A DNA stretch of 64,000 bases from Fontivita pretiosa (GCF_050410795.1 NZ_CP191258.1:310001-374000); one strand, 5' to 3'; positions 54,146 through 63,879 are shown, counted from the first letter of the stretch. Notes: generated by a model not told the origin, from the sequence alone. Program-made: numbers and translations.

Positions 54146-54856
54146 TCAAAGTCCAGTGGGAAGATCCACTGGCTCGTCCGGGGTGCGGCTTGCCGGCGCT
54201 GCGGCGGCGGCAGCAGCGAGTAACTGCCGCACCTGCTCGTCACTGATCTGCGAAAAGTCCTCGTACGACTGTCCCACCGCACGGAACGGGTATGGCGTCG
54301 TGACACAGACCACTTCATCCACGATGCGGCGGAACTGCTCGCACGTTTCGGCCGCGGCCGTCGGCACCGCCACGACAATCCGTTTCGGACCCATCCGCTT
54401 CAGCGCCTGGGCGGCGGCCAACATCGTCGAGCCTGTCGCCAGACCATCGTCAATCAGGATCACGATTTTCCCGCGAACGTCGGGCGGCGGGCGGTCGTCG
54501 CGATACTCGCGCTGCCGACGCTCGAGTTCCCGCCACTCGACCTGCGCCACGCGGTCGATCGTGCTCGGCGAGATGCCCAGTGATTCCACAACCTCTTCGT
54601 TGATCACCCGCACCCCGCCGCTGGCGATTGCTCCCATCGCCAGTTCTTCGTGACCCGGAACGCCCAGCTTTCGCACCAGAAACACGTCCATCGGCACATG
54701 CAGCGCCCGAGCCACCTCGAAAGCCACCGGCACACCGCCACGGGGCAGAGCAAGAACCATCACATCCGGATGGTCGGCGTAGTGCATCAGCATCTCCGCC
54801 AGCATCCGGCCGGCCTCGAAGCGGTCGTGAAACACAATCTCAGTTTGCTGGAGCAT
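54146..54856 (-). CDS. Phosphoribosyltransferase (type I PRTase fold)
   Basis: A 236-residue PRTase of the group often fused or linked with dienelactone-type hydrolases. Seen: DRFEAGRMLAEML, VLALPRGGVPVAFEVARAL, DVFLVRKLGVPGHEELAMGAIASGG, and the PRPP loop VILIDDGLATGSTMLAAAQAL. ATG at 54856 is preceded by GGGGAGGTG. Base or nucleotide substrate is not clear. An Ala-rich helix (LLAAAAAAAPASRT) ends the protein. Confidence 0.87.
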   Translation of the reverse strand: MLQQTEIVFHDRFEAGRMLAEMLMHYADHPDVMVLALPRGGVPVAFEVARALHVPMDVFLVRKLGVPGHEELAMGAIASGGVRVINEEVVESLGISPSTIDRVAQVEWRELERRQREYRDDRPPPDVRGKIVILIDDGLATGSTMLAAAQALKRMGPKRIVVAVPTAAAETCEQFRRIVDEVVCVTTPYPFRAVGQSYEDFSQISDEQVRQLLAAAAAAAPASRTPDEPVDLPTGL

Positions 54857-55192
54857 GATCTGTTCACCTCCCCTACCCAACCGCTCATCAGTGATACTGT
54901 CGTGAGCGATCCATAGATCGCTGGTTGCAAATGCCACGCCAGCGAACGCTGAGCCCGCCCCGGCAACCGCCGGTGCACCATCCGATCGGCGTCCGGTTCA
55001 CTTGACACCAACCCCTTGTATGGCTTATAGTTGCCGTGCTCGGGACTTGGGCAGCGAGCGCAGGGCAATGACCGATGGTTTCCGCGTGGCTCTGGCGGAA
55101 ACCACAGCAGCGATATGAGTGGTCGTAACCTGATTGAGGTCATGCCCTTAAGTGTTTGGCCACCTGTTTCGCGAAAGGAGCAAGGGGTTCCC

Positions 55193-55966
55193 GTGGCAAG
55201 ATCAGCGAAGGTAAGCAAGCCGGCCAAGGCGCCGAGCAAGTCCAAGACCACCGCCCCCAAGACACCCACCACGCGGGCGACGAACCGGCGGGCCAGCCTC
55301 AGCCGTCCCGGCCATACTGCCAAACCGGCACCAGGGCGCGCACAAAAGGCGCCAAAAACCACCTCCGCCCGACCGACCCAGGCTCGCCCCCTCGCCAAAT
55401 CGCTTAAGCGCGCCGCTTCCGTGGTCGAAAAGAAGGCTAAGACAAAGGTCGTTGGAAAGGTGGTGTCAGCCTTGTCTCAGCAACAGGCTCAATCTGTGAA
55501 CAACAACCGAGGTACCGTCCCGCCGCCGGCGCCGGCCGCTCTGTCAGTTCGAGTCCCTACCGACGGCAAGCCTCGCAAAAACCAGGCCGGGTTGACCGCC
55601 AAGGAACTGGAGCACTTCCGCGAACTGCTGCTGGCCAAGCGCCGCGAGATCGTCGGCGACATGAGCTCTATGGAACGCGAAGCCCTGCGATCCACCACGG
55701 GCACCAACCTCTCCAACCTGCCCCTGCACATGGCCGACATGGGCACCGACAACTACGAGCAGGAGTTCACCCTCGGCCTGGTCGAAAAGGACCGCCAGCT
55801 TCTTCGCGAGATCAATCACGCACTGGCCAAGATCCAGAACGGCACCTACGGGATCTGCGAAGGCACCGGCAAGCCCATCAGCAAGGCGCGTCTTGAAGCC
55901 CAGCCCTGGGCCCGCTACAGCATCGAGTACGCCCGCGAACTCGAAAAAGGTGGCGTCAGACGCTGA
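55193..55966 (+). CDS. DksA/TraR-like RNA-polymerase-binding protein with basic N-terminal tail and degenerate zinc finger
   Basis: A 257-residue protein. Residues 1-125 are Lys/Ala/Pro/Thr-rich (KPAKAPSKSKTTAPKTPTTR...) and probably disordered and nucleic-acid-binding. A coiled coil follows (LTAKELEHFRELLLAKRREIVGDMSSMEREAL) with the tip region HMADMGTDNYEQEFTLG. The zinc-finger segment reads YGICEGTGKPISKARLEAQPWARYSIEYA: only the first of the usual four cysteines remains. GTG at 55193 has AAAGGAG upstream. Family members tune RNA polymerase with ppGpp; the loss of zinc ligands makes the mechanism uncertain. Confidence 0.83.
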   Translation: MARSAKVSKPAKAPSKSKTTAPKTPTTRATNRRASLSRPGHTAKPAPGRAQKAPKTTSARPTQARPLAKSLKRAASVVEKKAKTKVVGKVVSALSQQQAQSVNNNRGTVPPPAPAALSVRVPTDGKPRKNQAGLTAKELEHFRELLLAKRREIVGDMSSMEREALRSTTGTNLSNLPLHMADMGTDNYEQEFTLGLVEKDRQLLREINHALAKIQNGTYGICEGTGKPISKARLEAQPWARYSIEYARELEKGGVRR

Positions 55967-55972
55967 ACAGCC

Positions 55973-58051
55973 TCACTCGGCAATCAGCGCTGTCACCCGC
56001 ATCGTTTCCTGCTCAACTGCACTGACACGTTCCAGGCTTGTTCCGTCAATGGGTGCGGCGAGACTTGATTGCCAGTTCGTCGCCAGCAGGTTCAGGTCCA
56101 GCTCGTTCACGCGCCCGTCGTAGTTCAGGTCGCCCTCGCTGAAAACCTTCCCGCCGCCCTGCCAGTTGCCGGCGAGAATATTCAAGTCCCGGGCGTTGAC
56201 CGAGCGATCGTGATTCGCGTCGGCGACCATGAAGAAAAAGTCCAGCACGGTGATGCCGCCGACGCCATTGCCGGCCACGTCCGTCACGCCCGAGGCGTTG
56301 ATCGTCGCGCGGTAGTTGCCCTGGGCAAGCACGCCGGCAAAGCCGAACGCCGCCGACCGTTCGGACTGGTTGTACGCCAGCGTCACCCCCACCGTCCCCC
56401 AGCTCGCCAGATCCAGCACCGTCAGGTCCGCAGAACTCAGCGTCGCGGACACATCATCCGAGAAAGCCATCGTGATCCGATGCGGCGCAGCGTCGAACTG
56501 AAATGAAAGCGGCGAGGTAAGTGACGGGCCGACAGTATCGAGCGTGAACGGCAGCGCGGGCGAGACGGCGCTGACGTTACCGGCCGGGTCCGTGACGCGG
56601 ATGGTGATGTTGCAGGCGCCTTGCTGAGTGAGCGTCGGCGTCAGCAGCCAGCCGCCGGATGGGTTTGAATAGCCGGAGGTGAGCAACGCTCCGTTGCGGA
56701 ACAGTTCCACCAGCGAATCAGGCTCGGTAGTGCCCAGGAAGGCCGGGGTGATCCAGTTGGTGATGTTGTCGTCGCTGCTCAGGCCGCTGTCGGTGGTTGC
56801 AGCCAGGTCCGGCGCCGCGGCCTGCGGCGCGAGCCTGTCGGTGCGGATCGTCAGCGGCGCCGAATTGTCGCTGGCATAGCCATTGGTCGGATCCAGCAGC
56901 GCAGTCGTCACAGTGTGACTGCCATCGCCCAGGCCGGTCACGGTGATCTGATACTGCCCGGATGTCGAGCCGTTGGGATCGGTTCCGCGAAGAACACCGT
57001 CGACATAGAGCTGGCCGATCTTGCCTGGCTGTCCGGTGAATGTGAACGTCAGCGAAGATGCACTGGTGATGTTGTCGCTGCTGGATCTGCCAGTGTCGCT
57101 GGAGGCGGCCAGATCCGGCACCGTCGGCGCGTTCGGGAGCATGACCGCGTTGATGACATAGCTTCCCTGAGCCGCCGGGTTACGCCCAGCAAGCGTGCGG
57201 GCGTCGCTGCTGTGATTGCCGACCGCCGAGACCACCAGGTAATAGACCGTGTTCGTGTTGAGCGTGTAGCGGATGAGGGACTCGCCGCTGCCCTCGGGCT
57301 CGCCCGGCGCGGCGCCGCCGCTGTTTTGCGCCATCAGGCTCCAGTTGCCCGAGTAGAGCCGCAGATGCGATGTCCATCCGCCGCCGTCCAGATCGAATGC
57401 CACGGTCTGCGGCGTGGCATGGGATGAGGCACTGACGATACTGAAATAGTAGGTATCGATGTCCAGCGGCCCCATCCGCTCATCGCTGCCGCCGATCGCG
57501 CCCCAGACCGACTGGCCCGCATTCAGCCCCTCGGCCTGTGGATAGTTCGGGTTGACCGGGCTGTACACGTGTCGCTCGAAACAGACGCGCTCGCTGTCCA
57601 GGCCATTGCCCCGGTTGGCGTTGTTCGATTCGTCGGACTCGGCCACTTGAGCCGCGGGGTCGATCACCATCCCGATGCGGTAATCGTTGTCGTGCAGGAA
57701 CGGATCGGACTGCGGCAGCGACAACGCGATCGTGCGACTGACACTCTGCCCGGCGCCAAGCCCCGTGAAGCTGGCGGTTCCGATTGGCAGGTCGCCCGCG
57801 TCGCCGATCGTGTCGTCCGGGGAAAGAAAAATCTGCACATAAAACGCCCCGGCATCGTCCAGCCACCAGATGCCATTCTGGTTCCTGACGGTGAACGTCG
57901 CGGACACATCCCCGCCCGGCAACGGCCAGCCAGCGGTCACGTCGAAGGCCGTGCCTACCAGATCCGCCGCGAACTGCTTGCGGGTCTCCAGCATTTCCAT
58001 CGCCACATGCGCGCGAACCGTACCAACGCCTCGTGTGATCTGTGAGTGCAT
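55973..58051 (-). CDS. Large secreted CARDB/Ig-like protein with dockerin-like C-terminus
   Basis: A 692-residue protein. The N-terminus has MEMLETRKQFAADL, a weak LEPR-XLL-like motif. A CARDB-type domain (VRNQNGIWWLDDAGAFYVQIFLSPDD...VAESDESNN), a pre-peptidase-like region (DTYYFSI... AFDLDGGGWTSHLRLYSGNWSLMAQNSG), and two Ig-like domains with D.A.SDTG..SSDNIT starts follow. Next is a bacterial Ig-like DAAPHRITMAFSDDV, then a dockerin-like pair (DANHDRSVN...LAGNWQ, GDLNYDGRVN...LLATNWQS). No PEP-CTERM. It lies 17 bp after the subtilase stop, so both are likely one operon. Confidence 0.85.
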   Translation of the reverse strand: MHSQITRGVGTVRAHVAMEMLETRKQFAADLVGTAFDVTAGWPLPGGDVSATFTVRNQNGIWWLDDAGAFYVQIFLSPDDTIGDAGDLPIGTASFTGLGAGQSVSRTIALSLPQSDPFLHDNDYRIGMVIDPAAQVAESDESNNANRGNGLDSERVCFERHVYSPVNPNYPQAEGLNAGQSVWGAIGGSDERMGPLDIDTYYFSIVSASSHATPQTVAFDLDGGGWTSHLRLYSGNWSLMAQNSGGAAPGEPEGSGESLIRYTLNTNTVYYLVVSAVGNHSSDARTLAGRNPAAQGSYVINAVMLPNAPTVPDLAASSDTGRSSSDNITSASSLTFTFTGQPGKIGQLYVDGVLRGTDPNGSTSGQYQITVTGLGDGSHTVTTALLDPTNGYASDNSAPLTIRTDRLAPQAAAPDLAATTDSGLSSDDNITNWITPAFLGTTEPDSLVELFRNGALLTSGYSNPSGGWLLTPTLTQQGACNITIRVTDPAGNVSAVSPALPFTLDTVGPSLTSPLSFQFDAAPHRITMAFSDDVSATLSSADLTVLDLASWGTVGVTLAYNQSERSAAFGFAGVLAQGNYRATINASGVTDVAGNGVGGITVLDFFFMVADANHDRSVNARDLNILAGNWQGGGKVFSEGDLNYDGRVNELDLNLLATNWQSSLAAPIDGTSLERVSAVEQETMRVTALIAE

Positions 58052-58068
58052 CTGGGTTTCCTCTATGC

Positions 58069-61000
58069 TCAGGCTTGCGTGACTTGCCAGTTCGAAGTCA
58101 GGATGCCCTGGTCGCCGGCATCAACCGTCCGATCAAAATCAAAGTCCCCCTTGCTCCATCGCCGCCCGGACATCTGCCAGTTCTCTGCCAGCTTCAGCAG
58201 ATCGCGGGCGTCCACGCGGCGGTCGAGCGTTGCATCGCCGCTGATCGTGTAACGCAGCAACACCGCCGTGGCATCGATCGTCTGACCGGCAAAAGTGCCT
58301 TGCGAAACGCCGAACAGATCGGTGGCTTCTGCGTAGCCGATCGCGCGGTTGGGGGTTGCGGCGGCCGTGGAGCTGCGGATTCCCACACCACTCCACGTCC
58401 CGCCGTCGTAGCCGTTGCTCAGCAGCGCGCGGATCTGCTCGATCGGCGAAGCTCCGGAGTAATCCACGATGATCGTGTTGTCCGCCAAGTCGAGCGACGC
58501 AGTCGATCCCAGCGTCAACCCGCGCGTCCGAAGCAGCAGATTCCCGCCCGGCTGCATCGTCGCCGTGCCGTCGATCTGAATCGCGCGATCGCTGAACAGC
58601 ACTCCGCTGCCTCCCATGCTCAGCCTCGCCCAATCGGAAATGATCGTGCCTCCGGTGCCCCTCATCGAGCCGCCGGTCCAGTTCAGCGTGCCACCGATCG
58701 TTATCTGGCCCGCGCCGCCGAGTTCTCCACCGGACAGGTTGACCGTGCCGCCGAGCTGTGCGTACTGCGCCACCTCGAGCCTGCCGCCGCTGATCGTCAG
58801 GTCCTCGAAGCTGATCAGGCTGCGGAGCAAGTGAGTACCGCCGGTGATCAGAATGGCCGGCGCTTCGGTCGTGTAGATCGTCACATCGCTGGTGGGTCCG
58901 GGGATCAGATCGCCCGACCAGTTCATCGGATCGGCCCAGCTCACGCCGTCGCCCCCGCCGTCCCACGTGATCGGCCCGCCGTTGTACCCGATCGCCAGCG
59001 CCACACTCCCCGCGTCGCCCCAGAAGCCATCGACGGCAATCTGGTACGTGGTTCCGCCCGATGCCTGGAAGCTCACGCGCATGGTTGTGCCGCCCGGTTC
59101 CTGTGTGACATCGACCGCAGCGAGCGAAGAGACCGACGAGCCGGTGTACACGCCGAGCAACGTCTGGAAATCGCTTCCCGCGGTATCGATGGTGACCAGC
59201 CCCGACTGCGGCGCGGTCCAGGTCCACCAGACCGATCGGCCGCCGGTCCACCCGCCGTGCGGCGGCTCGCCCGGCTCGAGCGTCGCGGCGAAATTGCTGC
59301 CCACCGCGGTGGGCGACGCGCCCGACAGGACCGCGCGCGACGCGAAGGCATCATTAGCCGGCGCCCGGGCGTAGCTGAGCACGATGTTCCCGGGAGTGAA
59401 CCAGCTATCGACCGCGATGTGGTAGCTCGTGCCCGCGATGGCACGGAAATCGACCATGCTCGTGAAGTCCTCGCCCGAGTCGTTGTCCGACGCCACTTCC
59501 GTCAGCGCCGAGACCGACGAACCGGTGTAGACCGCAAGCAGTGTGTCAAAATCGCTGCCCTGGGTGTGAAACGTGACGTTGCCTGTGAAGTCCGCGGTCC
59601 AGGTCCACCAGACCGAGTGCTCGCCGAACAGGCTGCCGGCGTGGTTTGGCTCGCCGGGCTGGCGCGTCGCGCCAAGGTTCCTGCCCGTGACGGAGTTCGT
59701 GCCGGTCGGAATCGGCGCGGCGGTCTCGAAGTTGTCATTCGCCGGCGGGTAGACGTGATCCACCAGCACCAGCGACATGCTCGAAACGGCGCCAAGCTCA
59801 TACCCGCCGCCGGCGCTGAGCGTCAGTTGGATCGTCTCATCCCCCTCGATGAGCAGATCGTCCAGCGGCATCACGGTGATCAGCGCCGATGTCTCACCGG
59901 CGGGGACCGTAACCGACGCGGCGGCAAGCGCGTAATCCACCCCGTTGCTCGCCGTGCCGCTGACCGTGAACCCCACCGTCAGCGCCGAGGCGACGCTCCC
60001 AAATCGCAGGAACGTGAACGTGCCGGGGTTGTTCGGCTCGGCCAACGTGCTGTCGCCTGCGCCGAAGGCGATCATCGGCGTCGTGGCGGCTATCAGCTCA
60101 AGCGTGTTGCGGGCGTTGAGCCTTCCACCCGTCGAGGTGACGCCGCGCAGCGACGCGATGCGATCCGCGCCGCCGTAGATTGCATCGCGGACGAGCTGAA
60201 AGCTGGCCGAGGGCTTGACGCTCCACGCCAGCGCCGCCACCCCCGCCACGTGCGGCGCCGCCATCGACGTGCCGCTGTAGCTGTCGTAGCCGTTGCCCGG
60301 GATGGTGCTGAGGATGTCCACGCCGGCTGCGCCAAGATCCACCGTCGCCGCCCCGTAGTTCGAGAAGCTGGCGAGCTGGTCCGCCGAATCGCTCGCCGCC
60401 ACCGAAATGATGTTCGGCAGCTCGTAGCACGAGGGGTAGTTGATCGCGACGTCAGTGTTTCTGCCGTCGTTGCCCGCCGCCGCCACGAACAGCATCCCCG
60501 CCTCGCCGCTGGCGCGGATCGCCTCGAACAGCGCCTGACTGTCCCCGCCGCCGCCCCAACTGTTGTTCGTCAGCGGAATGTTCACCCCGCGGTTGCGCAT
60601 CATCGTCGCGTAGTTGATCGCGTCGATCGCGTCATCGGTGGTTCCCCGGCCGCTGGCGCCCAGGAACTTCAGCCCCATGATCCTGGCGTTCCAGTTCACG
60701 CCGCTGATTCCGACGCCGTTGTTTCCGACGGCGGCGATGGTGCCCGAAACGTGCGTGCCGTGCCCCTCATCATCGAACGGGTCGTTGTCGTCGTTATGGA
60801 AGTCCCAGCCATAAACGTCATCGACGAATCCATTGCCGTCGTTGTCGATGCCGTCGCCGGGCGTTTCGCCGGGGTTTCGCCAGATGTTCGCCGCCAGGTC
60901 CGGATGCGTGTAATCCACTCCCGTGTCGATGACGCCGACAACGACCGATCCATTTCCGGTCGTGCGATCCCAGGCCTCGGGCGCGTCGATGTCGGCATCG

Positions 61001-61491
61001 TTGACAGCGCCCCAGCCTCCTCCGGTATTGTGCAGAGCGTACAACTGCCCGAATCTCGGGTCGTTGGGCATTCGATCGACCGAGAGGGTGAAATTCGGCT
61101 CGACGTATCGGAACCCCGGCAGCGAAGAAAGCGCCGCGCGGAGCTTCTTGTAGCTCACGTTTTCCGCCGTCTTGATCAGCGATAACCCGCGGACGGTGAG
61201 GTTTCGCTTCAGCCCCAGCGGCAGCCCTGTGCTCGCGCCGGCGCGGCGCATCAGCGCCGCCAGATCACGCCCCCGCTTCGTTGCGCTGCCAGGCTCCAGC
61301 GCCAGGATCCACTCCCCCGGCCTGACCGCCGCCTGCCTGCCGTTCCATTCAATCACCTTTTCAACACCCCCGGCCCCGGCACTGTCGGCAGCGGAAACAA
61401 CGGCCATCAGCCTCCGCGATTCCAACGATTCCAGCGCGCACCAATCACGATGCTCTTCACGACGATTCGGCGCAGCACTTGTGCTTCTCAT
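58069..61491 (-). CDS. Secreted subtilisin-like serine protease (S8) with LEPR-XLL motif and dockerin-like end
   Basis: A 1140-residue protein. SLESRRLM at 22-29 is the LEPR-XLL motif. The catalytic triad is Asp189 (VVGVIDTGVDYTHPDL), His246 (GHGTHVSGTIAAVG) and Ser409 (YSGTSMAAPHVAG), with Asn310 (TNNSWGG) for the oxyanion hole. After the protease come a Calx-beta-like domain, two pre-peptidase-like domains (VWWTWTADFTGNVTF and VWWTWTAPQSGLVTI), a beta-helix-like stretch and a dockerin-like double EF-hand (GDATLDRRVD...LAENWQ, GDFDFDRTVD...LTSNWQV). ATG at 61491 follows AAGGAG. The EF-hands are somewhat degenerate. Confidence 0.93.
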   Translation of the reverse strand: MRSTSAAPNRREEHRDWCALESLESRRLMAVVSAADSAGAGGVEKVIEWNGRQAAVRPGEWILALEPGSATKRGRDLAALMRRAGASTGLPLGLKRNLTVRGLSLIKTAENVSYKKLRAALSSLPGFRYVEPNFTLSVDRMPNDPRFGQLYALHNTGGGWGAVNDADIDAPEAWDRTTGNGSVVVGVIDTGVDYTHPDLAANIWRNPGETPGDGIDNDGNGFVDDVYGWDFHNDDNDPFDDEGHGTHVSGTIAAVGNNGVGISGVNWNARIMGLKFLGASGRGTTDDAIDAINYATMMRNRGVNIPLTNNSWGGGGDSQALFEAIRASGEAGMLFVAAAGNDGRNTDVAINYPSCYELPNIISVAASDSADQLASFSNYGAATVDLGAAGVDILSTIPGNGYDSYSGTSMAAPHVAGVAALAWSVKPSASFQLVRDAIYGGADRIASLRGVTSTGGRLNARNTLELIAATTPMIAFGAGDSTLAEPNNPGTFTFLRFGSVASALTVGFTVSGTASNGVDYALAAASVTVPAGETSALITVMPLDDLLIEGDETIQLTLSAGGGYELGAVSSMSLVLVDHVYPPANDNFETAAPIPTGTNSVTGRNLGATRQPGEPNHAGSLFGEHSVWWTWTADFTGNVTFHTQGSDFDTLLAVYTGSSVSALTEVASDNDSGEDFTSMVDFRAIAGTSYHIAVDSWFTPGNIVLSYARAPANDAFASRAVLSGASPTAVGSNFAATLEPGEPPHGGWTGGRSVWWTWTAPQSGLVTIDTAGSDFQTLLGVYTGSSVSSLAAVDVTQEPGGTTMRVSFQASGGTTYQIAVDGFWGDAGSVALAIGYNGGPITWDGGGDGVSWADPMNWSGDLIPGPTSDVTIYTTEAPAILITGGTHLLRSLISFEDLTISGGRLEVAQYAQLGGTVNLSGGELGGAGQITIGGTLNWTGGSMRGTGGTIISDWARLSMGGSGVLFSDRAIQIDGTATMQPGGNLLLRTRGLTLGSTASLDLADNTIIVDYSGASPIEQIRALLSNGYDGGTWSGVGIRSSTAAATPNRAIGYAEATDLFGVSQGTFAGQTIDATAVLLRYTISGDATLDRRVDARDLLKLAENWQMSGRRWSKGDFDFDRTVDAGDQGILTSNWQVTQA

Positions 61492-61698
61492 CAAGCGTTC
61501 GCGCTCCTTTTCTTGTTGTGGCCGCCGGCCAGCTCCCTGGGCGTCGGCCCGGAAGAACGAATCGACTCGACTTGCACTGCGGGAGTGACGATTCACGCGA
61601 CGGCGACGTTAGGCAGGTCGCCCATGTGAGTCTGTAGACCTGTTTGGGGCAGTATGCGATGCGACATCAATGCGATGCGTGATCAATGCGATCGGCGA

Positions 61699-63438
61699 TC
61701 AGCGCGATGCCGCACGCCCGCGCGGCAGGCCGGGGACGTGTCGCGGCCAGTTCTCCACTGCCCGAAGCGGGACGTGGCGCAGTCGGCCGCGATGCACCGT
61801 CACGATCGACCACTCAGCCGGCCCATAGCGCACGCGCATGATTGGAGCGGTCGCCGGCGAAATGCTCGATGTGCTCGTCGCTGCCGCGCGCGTCACGATC
61901 CGCCGCCGCTGCTGGTAGAGACTGTACTGCACGCTGGCACGCTGGCTCCAGCCAATGAGGCGGCGCGTGGGCTGGGCCATCAGCGACGGCGGCAGCACGC
62001 GGATGGGACGATCGATCACGAAGATCGCGGCGCGAAGGTACGAATTGGTGCTTTTCTGTTCGTCTCGACCGACGAACTCCAGCCGGCTCATCGCGATCGA
62101 GCCCGCCGGCGCATTCAGCTCGTGGAGCTTGTGAGCAACATTGACCAAACTCTGAAACGCCCCGCCGCGATAGCTGGCGTAAAAGTTCTTCGCCCGCTGC
62201 TGCGCCACCTGATTGGCGTAGGGCACGACGCTGCACAGGACGATGCTCCCCGCCAGTGTGCCGATGGCGGCATTCGTCGCGACGTTCAAGTGGCGGCCTT
62301 CGCAACGTTTCATCAACCATCCCAGCAACACCGCGGCGCCAACGAACATCTCTGCGATCAGCAGCGGCGCGATTGGGAAGAAGTATCGCGCCACCGGCCG
62401 CGGCCAAATCCAGATCAGCACCATCATGTACCCCAGGATCGCCAGTGGCAGCCATCGCCGCCGCCGCAACCCGTCGATCGTGGCGATGATCAGCAGGCCA
62501 AATCCAATCAGCCCCGTATGCTTGAGCGGCTCAAAACGCTGCGAAGCGCGCGAGGCGCCTTCCCAGAGCAGATCGGTCAGCCACACGCCGCTGTGCAGTA
62601 CGCGATCGACGCGGTCGGAAAGGGTGGCGACGCGTGGCCGGTCGGGCATGGCAAGGTTGTGGGCATACAGCGGATCGAGCTGCGATCGCTCGACGCGCAC
62701 CGCGGCGCGCAGCGCGAAGAAGGTGACGAAGATCCCCGCGGCGCTGAGAATCGCCGCGATCCACCTGCGGTTGATCCTCGGGCCAAGCTCGCCTGCAAGC
62801 AGGATCGCCGCGATGATCGGCCAGGTCAGCACCGCCGCCCATCGGATCGTCACCAGCAGCGCGCATGCGCCGCTCAGCAGCAACAGCAACAGGATGCTCA
62901 CCGACAGGCCCGCCCCGCCTCGTCCGCGCTCGGCGGGTTCGCGCTGAGCAGAACCGCTCCATGCGTGCAATGTCGCCGCCAGCAGCAGGATCACCCCCAG
63001 CACTGCCCCGAACGCCGGCTCGGCATGAAACGTGTACACATGTCGCGAGACTTCGTAGATCAGGGCGCTTAACACAATCGCCAGACTCGCCTGCCACGCC
63101 GGCAAACTCCGACGGATCACCCACCAGCAAGCTCCCAGGAACACCATCAACCCGGCAAGCAGCACGAGCTTGAGCACCAGGAACGAACTGCTCAACTTCA
63201 TCGCCGTGCCAAGCAGGATCGGCCAACCGGGCGGAACAACCGCCACCGGCTGATTGTTAAACCGCACGCCCTGCCCGCGCGCCACGCTCCGCGCCATCGC
63301 CAGGTAGGCATCGCTATCGCTCACCGGAACCCAATACGGATTGAGCAGCGGAACGAACAACGCCAGCACCACCAGCATCGTTGCGACCAACCAGATCGCA
63401 TCGCGATTCTGTCGTACACCCCCAGCCGGTTCGCCCAT
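61699..63438 (-). CDS. GT39-like membrane glycosyltransferase (dolichyl-phosphate mannosyltransferase family)
   Basis: A 579-residue polytopic protein of about ten membrane helices. The first loop reads NPYWVPVSDSDAYLAMARSVARGQG, with a D-x-D type acidic motif as in GT-C enzymes, and YTFHAEPAFGAVLG lies on a later loop. It ends in a soluble C-terminal part of about 150 residues (SIAMSRLEFVGRDEQKSTNSYL). It probably moves a sugar from a polyprenyl-phosphate to an acceptor outside the membrane. ATG at 63438 is used; longer starts would run through a degraded region. Acceptor and sugar unknown. Confidence 0.78.
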   Translation of the reverse strand: MGEPAGGVRQNRDAIWLVATMLVVLALFVPLLNPYWVPVSDSDAYLAMARSVARGQGVRFNNQPVAVVPPGWPILLGTAMKLSSSFLVLKLVLLAGLMVFLGACWWVIRRSLPAWQASLAIVLSALIYEVSRHVYTFHAEPAFGAVLGVILLLAATLHAWSGSAQREPAERGRGGAGLSVSILLLLLLSGACALLVTIRWAAVLTWPIIAAILLAGELGPRINRRWIAAILSAAGIFVTFFALRAAVRVERSQLDPLYAHNLAMPDRPRVATLSDRVDRVLHSGVWLTDLLWEGASRASQRFEPLKHTGLIGFGLLIIATIDGLRRRRWLPLAILGYMMVLIWIWPRPVARYFFPIAPLLIAEMFVGAAVLLGWLMKRCEGRHLNVATNAAIGTLAGSIVLCSVVPYANQVAQQRAKNFYASYRGGAFQSLVNVAHKLHELNAPAGSIAMSRLEFVGRDEQKSTNSYLRAAIFVIDRPIRVLPPSLMAQPTRRLIGWSQRASVQYSLYQQRRRIVTRAAATSTSSISPATAPIMRVRYGPAEWSIVTVHRGRLRHVPLRAVENWPRHVPGLPRGRAASR

Positions 63439-63539
63439 AACCGGTGACTGTGGCACGGACCAGACGCCCGCGACACCTGTTGAGTTTGCCGTCGTTGATG
63501 AAGTGGGAAGCACTACTGCCCGTCGGCCAGAACTCGCGC

Positions 63540-63862
63540 ACAGACCTCTTTTCACACGCGCCGATCGCGTCCCCCTCATCTTGGGAACCCGGCAAAGGCT
63601 TGTCAACCGCGTCACGAGCTGACTCATCGCGGTTGACGACAATCAGTCCGCCGGATTTCCTGTCCGTGTCCTCCACCGCCTCATCAGCGACCGTGATCAC
63701 CCCGTCATTGTTGGAATCGATCGCGAGATCAACGTCCTCATCCGCGATCGCTGTCGATGCCATCAACGCGTCGCTCAGCCAGTAATTGCTGCTGGCCTTG
63801 AGGATGGCGTAGACGCTCTCCGCGTCCTCGAACAGATCATCGTCCGCCGGCGGCAGCGCAAA
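63540..63862 (-). pseudogene. Remnant of a large secreted calcium-binding planctomycete protein
   Basis: The minus frame from after a TGA (63863-63865) reads ADDDLFEDAESVYAILKASSNYW, then DEDVDLAIDSNNDGVITVADEAVEDTD and GGLIVVNRDES, the pattern (DVDxDxNNDGVI..D) typical of giant exported planctomycete proteins with EF-like loops. No start codon with ribosome binding site is present and the sequence decays after DAIGACEK, so it is probably a broken internal fragment. It lies between the GT39 gene and the window edge. Confidence 0.5.
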
Positions 63863-63879
63863 TCACGCTTGTTCAGGGG

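Noticed and set aside
58042..61185. 1047-codon plus-strand open frame antisense to the subtilase
   Set aside because: Arg/Ala/His-rich composition without motifs, opposite a complete subtilisin triad and dockerin-like domain.
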